Origin: Perkinsus chesapeaki
Lineage: Eukaryota > Perkinsozoa > Perkinsida > Perkinsidae
Direction of reading: 5' to 3'
Length of the DNA: 47,078 bases
NCBI GenBank assembly: GCA_013115145.1
Contig: JAAPAO010000249.1
Location: 1 to 47,078, forward strand
In this document: positions 18,936 through 26,972 of the stretch, one piece after another
Layout: each line of letters starts with the position of its first letter
Position numbering within the stretch: the first letter of the stretch is position 1
Translations under genes and position numbers: made by a program
The notes under the pieces: generated by a model
Told to the model about the DNA's origin: nothing
The model's input: the letters and a program-made list of their open reading frames with translations, nothing else
Databases searched by the model: none

Positions 18936-20856
18936 ATGGCTAAATCTATACTTATACTTGGAGATGGTGACTTCTCATTTTCAGCATCATTAGCATCAGC
19001 TTTATTAGATCCACAAGAGGATAATGATGAGTAATAAGGGTAGATGGATACTTCATTATCAAATATCGAATATAATACGAGTGTCAGTAGTGGACTCTCT
19101 ATTATAAATGATCACCAGTATAATAATAATATTACATATACTACTATATAAGGGTAATATAACACAGCATTTACTCGCTCTTTTCGGTGGCGGTGGTCTA
19201 GTCTGAGTTAAGTCTTTACTGTTTATTATTGTAAATTATACACCTCTCAATTGTAACCATAGTGTTGTTATGTTCCAAGTTTCATGTTCGTGTGTGTGAA
19301 ATAAAAGTTATGCAACAATAAGCCAAAGTTGTATATCATCATCATCACCATCGGCGGTTTGGTTCAGCGGTGCGGTGTGGTGGTTATACTTTATGTTATA
19401 TGTCAGGCGGCGGCATTTGGGGGTATTATCTCTTTATCTTGGTTTACATCCTGATACATATACTATAAGGTTATTATGTACATCCTTTGATACTAGAGAG
19501 GATTTAAATAAAAAGTATGGTAGAGCGGTTGAAAATAATTTAAACAAGTTAAATGATTATAATATACAAGTTAAACATGGAGTAGATGCAGTGAGATTAC
19601 CACAACATATGATAAAAGGAGAAGTAATTATCATCATATTCCAGCGCGCCGCGAAATTAATCTCCTATTGTTGTTTGGTAGTTATTTGATGTTATCATTT
19701 GGAATCACCCACATTTGGGTGTTGAGGATGCTAAACTTCATCAACTTTTAATAGCACATTTCGCGGACTCGGCAAGGTAGTAATAATAAGGGACTAGCGG
19801 GAGAGCGTATATACTCCTGGGATACAAACTCATCAATAATAGAGGAATCTATTAAACGATATCATTATTATAGTTGTATCTTTTAGACGAGTTCTTAAAA
19901 GTGATGGAAGGATATTACTTTGTCTAGTAGATGGTCAATCAGAACGTTGGAATGTTACTAAGTTGGTATCAAATAATGGTTTACATATAATAGGAAAACC
20001 AAGACCATTTCCAACAGAGTTATTTCCAACATTTAGAATGGTTAGAAATAAAAGTAATCAAACATTTAAAAACCATCAAACACAAAAACAATGGGTTCCT
20101 GGCGGGAATGATGCGGAGACTGAAAATATGTATTCAACATTATATGTGTTGGCAAAAAATAGATGTGGTGAGAAGGCGGAGCGAAGCGATTCAGGAATTG
20201 ATAAAAGTGTGATCGAGTCCCCAATGAAGAGAGCTCGAAAGAAGAAAGGAGACTTCCTCTGTGAGAAATGTGATAAACGATTTACAACAAGTCAAGGTCT
20301 ATTCACCCACAACCGGCAAGTGCATGAATTAGGCCTTTACAATGGAAGAGGGGATGGAGTGAAATGTGATGAATGTGGTATAGAGTGTCGAGATAAGGAG
20401 GGATTAATGCAACATAGAATGGTAAAGCATTTATCGGGGGCTGATTTAAGTAGAAAAAGTGAGAGTATAGCATTAATAGGGACAGGAGAATTATGTAAGA
20501 TATGTGGTTATAGGCTAATGGAAGGTGAAAAGAATGGTGGAAATATAGATGGGCATCTAGCATTATTACAACCACTTGATAATGATGAAAATAAATTCAT
20601 ATGTGATAAGTGCGGTAGGGATTTTATAGACAATCGAGCATTGGTGCAACATAGTCTATTCTGTGGATTAGATGGCAGAGCGACGGATAAGTCGGATAAG
20701 AAGGACGTTCAGTCAAGTAATATTGCGAAGTTGATACTTCTTCTGGGAATTGGAGGCTTGGGCGGCGGTGCAATGGTATTAGTTTGTGCTGTTTTATCAA
20801 GGCTTCAATATTATAGCTTTAATAATAGATTGGTTAATAGGTTACTACATAAGTAG
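18936..20856 (+). CDS. BMT5-like (DUF2431) methyltransferase fused to C2H2 zinc fingers
   Basis: The N-terminal domain has KSILILGDGDFSFSASLAS (SAM-binding GDGDFSFS signature), then RLLCTSFDTREDLNKKYG, VKHGVDAVRL, LFDVIIWNHPHLGVEDAKLH and RVLKSDGRILLCLVDGQSER. This is the 25S rRNA uridine-N3 methyltransferase (yeast Bmt5) family, in which N(F/H)PH(T/L)G is typical. Introns at about 19032-19404, 19624-19681 and near 19776 separate these exons. The C-terminal third adds Cys2-His2 fingers: FLCEKCDKRF..H..H, VKCDECGIEC..H..H, LCKICGYRL and FICDKCGRDF..H. It ends with a hydrophobic segment (LILLLGIGGLGGGAMVLVCA) able to span a membrane. The fused architecture is unusual; Bmt5 proteins normally lack fingers and membrane anchors. 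All in one frame without a stop, TAG at 20854. Confidence 0.82.
19624..19681 (+). repeat. CGCGCC..AAATT intron, copy 3
   Basis: A 58-nt intron between QHMIKGE and LFDVIIWNHPHLG of the BMT5-like gene. It contains CCAGCGCGCCGCGAAATTAA. Splice sites are fixed by frame continuity. Confidence 0.6.
20168..20194 (+). repeat. GGCGGAGCGAAG segment, copy 3 (27-nt in-frame candidate intron)
   Basis: GTGAGAAGGCGGAGCGAAGC then GATTCAG. The segment has a good donor and acceptor but is only 27 nt and in frame; read through it encodes GEKAERSDS. It may be a micro-intron or an exonised element. Confidence 0.4.
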
Positions 20857-20951
20857 TAATAATAGTACTATTGTTGGTGGTGTTGTTGCATGAAGTAGTA
20901 GTAGTATGAATTATGCATTATAACCACCTTTAACTTTGAGTTTAGTATTAT

Positions 20952-21009
20952 GTAATATTGGATAATGGAGGACGTGGGTTCGAATCCCAGCAAGGGTGTT
21001 TCTTTTCAG
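20952..21009 (+). repeat. tRNA T-arm-like intron element, copy 8
   Basis: GACGTGGGTTCGAATCCCAG then CAAGGGTGTTTCTTTTCAG, in the gap between the BMT5-like and KH genes. GTAATATT at 20952 and TTTTCAG at 21009 would define a 58-nt UTR intron. Shares an exact 20-nt core with copy 6, 13 kb away. Confidence 0.75.
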
Positions 21010-21183
21010 ATAATAATAGAGTGTATGCTGAATCTTGACTATTGTTGTATACTACGGCCGCCGCCGACGCCTGTATTGTATATGAACTTACGTTGTTTCT
21101 CACCGACTAAGCTCTGAGTTATTGATCAAGTAGTTGATGATGACGATCTAGTTGGTGGTTGATTAAGTTATATTTTGGTAATA

Positions 21184-24054
21184 ATGTTTGGTAATGGTGG
21201 TGGCCATCACCTTCACTCTAATGGACCCATACCTCTCAATTTGCCACCTAAATCTAGAGTAGTAGGAGGAGGGTTACCAGGAGAGATTGATACTATGGGG
21301 GTTGATACTAGGTAAGTAGGATAAGTATTGGTATTGGTACTGTATTACTAGATACTCCCCACCAGTAGCACCACCATTACCACCACCATTACATAACACT
21401 AATATGGATGTAGGTCCACCTACTAGAGGACCTGATGGATATTCATGGGAGGTACACAGAGGGGTGATGATGATACACATGATGATGATTGATAATTGTT
21501 ATTATAACTTTATATAATTTAATATATTATTATGTATTTAGAATCTAGTCTTTGAGACCATAGACCCTAACACACCAAGTTTAGCAGTTAATCTACCAGT
21601 ACCATTAGATAGAGCAGGTTTAGTAGTAGGGGTAAGAGGCAATACAGTTAGGGTAATAATAATAATAATATGTTCGAAAACTACTTATTATTATTATTAT
21701 TATTAGGGTTTAGAAGCTCAATGTGGTGTTGAGATAAGTGTTGCTGTACGAGATGATGATCCATTACGAGATCCGTCAACTAATACAACACATGTTCATG
21801 TGAGAGGGCCTAAATATGGGGTATATGAGGCAATGCAAAGGATAAGGTAATAAGAACAAGAATAAGTTTATTATTTGATAATAACAACAAGAACTTATTA
21901 TTATTAGTGATTTATTCCGTTACCGTAATCCATTACCTGATCCACTACATACCCTACCAACCCCTACACTACTAGCATCATCAAGTGATAGAATATCACA
22001 ACAACATCAACAATCATATCATTTAACACATCACATACCAGCACCACCACTACCAACAGCAGCAGCACCGCATCATAGCGCATATGAAGCAGATCCTGAA
22101 TCAATATCGGCAATAGATAAACCCAATCTGGTAGTAAGGATAGTATGGCGGCGGTGGTATAATATTATCCTATATAATAATGTTAGTGCTGTTGTATCAG
22201 ATATCATTTGATATATTGGATGACCATTGTGGTTTGGTGATAGGAAAGAGAGGTAGAATGCTTGCAGACCTCAGAGATGAATCAGGAGCATCGATTGAGT
22301 TAATATCGGGAGATGATCCAACACAACCAAAGTAATCCTTATCCTAAGTATTTATATATCATTTAATAATACCTTGTTGTTGATGTTCCATTAGGAAATG
22401 TTTGGTATGGTCTACAAGTCCAGATAAAGTAGATGATGCATTAGTTAGACTGGCAAGAGTCCTATCAAGGTTACCAGATGCATTACCGGTACCACCACCT
22501 AAGAATCCTCAGGCTGAAGAGAGGGTAAGAATAGGAAGGATAGTATCTTAGCTTTAACCCTGCAAGATACACTAGAGCTTTAATCTGAATAGGCACTGAA
22601 TCCCCGTTGGGTAGATGAGGACTTTGGCCACAATGGCCCAGCACTGCCTGGTGGGACACCTGGTGGAGGGTAGGTGGCTAGTTGATGTTCTCCTATTATT
22701 TCATTATATGTTGTCAGATTATATCTCCCCCGCGGTGTTGCCGCCGATATACGAATGGATAGTGTACCTGCTGCTGCTGCTGCTGCAGTAGCAATATCAT
22801 ACTTTGATTCACGTGAAGCGGTTGATGCATGTGCACCACGTATTATCATTGTTATCATCGATCACCTCATGGTCGATTCTACCATCACCACCACTAGAGT
22901 CCTCCTTTTCTTGGTCAGATCGTGACACTCCTTTGGATACCCCTGTAGAGTATTATGTAGATGTTCCAGCTGATAAAGTTGAACTTTTAACTGACCGTAC
23001 CATGCAGGTAGTAGGATTTAGTTGGGCGTCACGCTTCCCTACGGCCACGGGAGTGGGAGTAGCGCAGCAAGGGCTGGCAGGACCACCAAAAACGCGTGTC
23101 TAGCGAAACACCCAACCCGGGAACTTAGCACGCCGTTTTGCGCCGCATAGGTCGCAGGACAACGCACGAGTTCCGGATGGGGGTGGTGGTCCAATAGTAC
23201 GAGAAATCGTACGCCAGCACTGCGAGATGATGGCGAGTACTCTACACGAGCTCGCGCATCACCTCCACCGTGACAGTAGGGTGAAATGAAAGAGAAAAAA
23301 AATGGATGCCACAACTTAAGCCAAAATACCTAACCATTACTAATGACAAACCAAGGAATGTACAGTCTGTTCACGCTGCACAAGCTAGGGCCAACCCTCG
23401 CCCGCCCGGATTCCTATTTGTGTTATAATATGACTAGCGCGTGTGGCCCAACTAACCTTGTCTACTCTGTAAACATCATATAATTAATAATAATATTATT
23501 ACCCTTACCGGGGTTTGAACTCAGGACCTTCGACGACGATCACAGTGCTATGTAGAGGTATTGGATATTAATGTTAATGATAAAAAGGAAGGAGATGCTT
23601 TAATGTGGCGTCGGTTAATGTTATATGGTATGCCAGTATCAATACATTATGCCATAGTTAAATTAAAGGATATAATGAAAGGAGAAGGTAAATAATAATA
23701 GATAGATTATTAACTTGACAGTGCACGATTTAATGGTTAGTTGTTGATGTTGGTGAGGAGGCTATTATAACAGTTAAAGATTATCCTAAGATAGGAGAAG
23801 GTAACGAGGCTATTGACTAGGTTTATTGGTAATGATATGGTATTATTAATAGGGGATTATTCAACTACAACAACAACACAATATAGTCGAATGCAGGATG
23901 AAGCTGATGCTGAGAAAGGAGAAGTAAGAATGGTGATATTAATAATAAATAGTGCTTATTGTTATTATTCTTTCAGTATGATGATCAATGGCGAGCCTAT
24001 TATGGCGAATTACACGCTTCAAATCCACCATCAAGATACTCAAAACTACCTTAA
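21184..24054 (+). CDS. KH-domain RNA-binding protein
   Basis: Starts MFGNGGGHHLHSNGPIPLNL. KH domain 1: LPVPLDRAGLVVGVRGNTVR, then LEAQCGVEISVAVRD and VRGPKYGVYEAMQRI; the GVRG loop fits the GxxG RNA clamp. A proline/histidine linker is followed by KH domain 2: ISFDILDDHCGLVIGKRGRM with a clear GKRG loop, then SGASIELISGDDPTQPKKCL and VDDALVRLARVLSRLP. Further on, YYVDVPADKVELL and YGMPVSIHYAIVKLKDIM look like a diverged third KH without GxxG, split by a roughly 550-nt intron. The C-terminus YDDQWRAYYGELHASNPPSR resembles the tyrosine-rich tails of FUBP/KHSRP-type proteins. A nuclear single-stranded nucleic-acid or splicing role is inferred. Exon joins near 22750-22900 are unresolved. Confidence 0.8.
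22525..22592 (+). repeat. Hairpin intron family, copy d (KH gene intron)
   Basis: A 68-nt GTAAGA..AATAG intron between NPQAEER and ALNPRWVDED. It contains GTATCTTAGCTTTAACCCTG and then CAAGATAC, with perfect 7-bp arms. Confidence 0.8.
23012..23490. other. GC-richer insert within a KH-gene intron
   Basis: This part of the large KH-gene intron is far richer in GC than the exons around it and holds a short A-run (GAGAAAAAAAATGG). It ends at a reversed tRNA 3'-half-like element (23505-23556). A reversed tRNA-headed SINE-like copy is possible; I see no target-site duplication. Confidence 0.4.
23505..23556 (-). repeat. tRNA T-arm-like element, copy 9 (KH gene intron, reverse)
   Basis: On the minus strand: GAAGGTCCTGAGTTCAAACC then CCGGTAAGGGTAAT. 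This is the longest tRNA 3'-half resemblance, with anticodon-stem-like AAGGTCC, T-arm and acceptor-like AAGGGTA. It sits at the 3' end of a roughly 550-nt intron. Confidence 0.72.
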
Positions 24055-24107
24055 TAATATATTTAACATTAACAGTTACGTTATTGTTGTTGGTATTGAA
24101 GTATACA

Positions 24108-25900
24108 ATGTCAATAAAAGGGAGGCAGGGTTTAGTGGTTTTATTATTATTGTTGTTTATGAGGTTAAGTCGTATTCTGCGATCTACTAGTGAAGTACTA
24201 CAGAAATCAGATTATATTAAAACAGAAGGAGTTCATCAAAGAGTCTTTAGATGGGGTATTGGTAACAGGTTTAGAGCAGTTAATGCTAATAGATATCAAC
24301 CTGTACATCTTGAAAGGGTTAAAGAAGTAAGAATGATAGCAACAACAACAACACCAACAGCAGCGTGGGGGCAGTGACACTGGCAGGTAACACTTAATAA
24401 TGATTACTATGACAGTCCTGATACAAATATAAGATGGGATGATTTCTCGGAATGTTGGGAAGTGTATTGGTATGAGAATGAAAAGTTAAATGCAAAACCA
24501 TTTCCAGTAAGAAAAATGGAGCAAGTGGGAATCGAACCGGCATCGATCCTTGAATAATAGGTTAAGAAGTTTGGTATTAAATGGTCAAAAGAAGAGGCTA
24601 AGAAGTTTTATAATGAATTAAAGGAAGATGGTCGAGTTCATGCTAGACCATCTCATAAGAGTAATGATGATTCTATAATGTGGGATGAAAGAATGCAAGG
24701 TTGGACAGTTAGCTATTGGCAAAATGGAAGGTGAGATAATGAATATACTAACATACACCGCGCCTGGTCAAATTCTTATCAACTCGTGTTCTTTAGGGGT
24801 TTAAGAACAACTAAGGTGTACTCATCAACGATTACCTCAAGGATACGTTCCCTAGTCAAAATAAGTATATCCTCCAAGTTTCAACTCATGTCATTTAGTG
24901 AAGAAAGGATGAGCTTTACAATGGTGTATGTGATTAGGTCTGAATCATCTGCTTTAATATACTTACCTAACAAAAACATGAATTTTGCGTGCATTTTCAA
25001 GCTGTGGTTTCTAAGAATGTGTTGCACCCATTTTGCACAATTCTTTTAATTACTCACTACTGACTAGGAGTTTGGCTCTGAAACTTGGAGGGTATACTTA
25101 TTTTGACTAGGGAACATATCCTTGAGGTAATCGTTGATGAGTACACCTTAGTTGTTCTTAAACCCTTAAAAACACGATTTGATAAGAATTTGACCAGGCG
25201 CGGTGTATATTGTGCTACTTATTACAGCAAGACCACCCATTCATGACGTGACAATTATTACTATTATTAGATTATAGTCCAGCTGCTGTTGCTGTGTGGT
25301 ATCGTGCTGCACGATTGGTGTTATGTACCTTATATCTATCGATTATTAGTATGTGTTGGACTATTCAAGGACTCGTCAGGCGACATCTGACCAGGATCGA
25401 TTCTATTCCCGACCATGTTGTATATAACGTTGGATAAATGACTTATGGCAGAGGGAGAAGAAGTTTTGAATCACAATTATCATCCTAACTGCTCTAAGAT
25501 AGGATAATTGCACGTTCATTAGGGAGACTATAACGGGGAGCTCTATAGTACCCGTACGCGTATACATGCACGCGTAAACATGTCATGTCATGGGCGTGGC
25601 TGCAGAAGGCCACACCAGAAGGTTGTCCTCACAAGAACTAAGGGACTACTTCCTAGAACAAAGCTACTTTAGGCTGCTTATCCCCCGCACTTTGCTACTA
25701 GCGTATGGGATAACGACTAATAATAATTGTTGTTGTTGTTGTTGTTATTTAGGCCAAGAACTGCTACCTATAGTGCAAGTAAGCATGGATTCTATAAGGC
25801 AGAGGATAAGGCTAAAGAAGTATCAAGAGATAGTCAAAGTACATATTGGAAAAATGAATTATATAATAACTATACACAACCACAACAACCATTACCATGA
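24108..25900 (+). CDS. AP2/ERF-domain (ApiAP2-like) DNA-binding protein
   Basis: Two AP2-like units are visible. The first: IRWDDFSECWEVYWYENEK, then KPFPVKKFGIKWSKEEAKKF, with the aromatic W..W.V.W strand pattern and the F.VKKFG..EAK helix of AP2 domains. The second begins DSIMWDERMQGWTVSYWQNG and, after a 547-nt intron holding a MITE, continues SPAAVAVWYRAARL. A further intron leads to PRTATYSASKHGFYKAEDKA and a Gln/Pro tail with TGA at 25898. The N-terminus (MSIKGRQG plus a hydrophobic run) may hide one more intron. AP2-domain proteins are the main transcription-factor family of apicomplexans and relatives, so this supports an alveolate origin. DNA target unknown. The intron at 24507-24560 is a reversed T-arm element. 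Confidence 0.7.
24507..24560 (-). repeat. tRNA T-arm-like intron element, copy 10 (AP2 gene, reverse)
   Basis: A 54-nt intron between LNAKPFP and VKKFGIKWSK. Its reverse complement reads AAGGATCGATGCCGGTTCGA, then TTCCCAC and TTGCTCCATTTTT. The T-run of the element lies, as AAAAA, immediately after the GTAAG donor. Confidence 0.8.
24756..25205. mobile_element. 450-bp MITE with about 128-bp terminal inverted repeats
   Basis: The left arm begins CACCGCGCCTGGTCAAATTC (preceded by a TA) and the right arm ends with its reverse complement (followed by TA). The arms run 24756-24883 and 25079-25205 and are about 95 percent identical. TA on both sides fits a Tc1/mariner-type TA target duplication. 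The 195-nt centre encodes no transposase, so this is a non-autonomous foldback/MITE element. It lies within the AP2 gene intron at 24731-25277, about 25 nt from the donor, and appears tolerated. Confidence 0.92.
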
Positions 25901-26009
25901 TGATAATGATAATCGTTATTTAATGTTATATGCGTTTCTGTTATATGACATTGTTTGATATTAGTTAATATCATACATTATACGACAGACTACTACTCAT
26001 TTAGGGTAT

Positions 26010-26648
26010 ATGTTTTACATGTCATATTTAATAATGAAACTCATTACTACTACATCTACTACTACTCACCCTATATTAATGTATCTGTCATATAGTGATA
26101 CTAGAGATGCTTTTATACGTACAGCTATAATGTATTTATGGTGGCTTCAATGCCATAATAAAGGAATCAATAGCTCAAGAGAAAAGATGATATCTGATAC
26201 ACTTAAGAACGGTTTGAGTATAACCAAACTCGGTAGGGAGTTTGGTATATTTATTAATGGTGGTCCCCGCCGCCACCACAGGGCCAAGAAGGAGACTATT
26301 ATTGATGTTATTGACCTAATGCTCCTTCAACTAGATCATATCATATTATTAAATGCAATGGGCGTAATTGATATATCATCTGATAAGAGGAGACGTGTTG
26401 AATTATTATCGTTTTGGTTGTCTTTTATCCGTGATATTATAATATTACCTGATATGAAGGATAATCATATACAGTTGATAAGATGGATTCTTAGACAACC
26501 AATGTGGATGTTTTTAATATCACATTCTTCTAAATGGGATTGGTATAAGATGATATCATCTTTACCACATTTACCACAAATAGCCTCTATGTGCGGTCTG
26601 ATGAATGAGTTAATAGGGATAGTATATAATATATCATTATTATTATAA
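26010..26648 (+). CDS. Possible PEX11-like peroxisomal membrane protein
   Basis: An open frame of about 212 residues. After HPILMYLSYSDTRDAFIRTA and a basic helix, LKNGLSITKLGREFGIFING resembles the amphipathic region of PEX11 proteins (a YLS..D.RD.. opening followed by K..S..(R/K)LGR). Hydrophobic helices include VELLSFWLSFIRDIIILPD and ELIGIVYNISLLL at the C-terminus. The true start may be later than 26010, because a possible intron end (TTTAG) lies just upstream. Spacing of about 110 bp from the AP2 gene and 320 bp to the flavoprotein. PEX11 assignment rests on overall pattern, not a diagnostic motif; another small membrane protein is possible. Confidence 0.5.
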   Translation: MFYMSYLIMKLITTTSTTTHPILMYLSYSDTRDAFIRTAIMYLWWLQCHNKGINSSREKMISDTLKNGLSITKLGREFGIFINGGPRRHHRAKKETIIDVIDLMLLQLDHIILLNAMGVIDISSDKRRRVELLSFWLSFIRDIIILPDMKDNHIQLIRWILRQPMWMFLISHSSKWDWYKMISSLPHLPQIASMCGLMNELIGIVYNISLLL

Positions 26649-26649
26649 A

Positions 26650-26972
26650 CCTAATATTATCAATATTTCAATATGTACTATTATTATTGTGTTGTTACTT
26701 GAAGAAGGGCAGCGGCGGCGTCCAGCTGTAGGGGTGTAATCATTATACTTCTTACTACTACCAATCCTTTTCCAACATACCAATAATACCAGTGTTATGT
26801 GGTCCATCGAAAACGTAATACATCGACCGTTTATTCGCAACAACTGTTGTAAATGTTAACATAACTCCATTCTTACACTATCTCCTATTATATAGTATAT
26901 GTCCAAGCATGTGTTAGTATACAGTATATCATAGTAGGATGATGACATAAGGTTTAGGCTTGCTTATCTTTA
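26650..26972. other. Intergenic spacer
   Basis: About 320 bp between two + strand genes. It should contain the promoter and leader of the flavoprotein gene, but no recognisable box stands out. Confidence 0.4.

Noticed and set aside
22804-23314. Short ORFs on both strands in the KH-gene region
   Set aside because: They cross exon-intron borders and the GC-rich insert; composition explains the open frames.
23490-23570. A complete tRNA gene on the minus strand
   Set aside because: Only the T-arm, the acceptor-like tail and a loose anticodon-side block are present. No 5' acceptor strand or D-arm at the right distance, so it is a 3'-half fragment.
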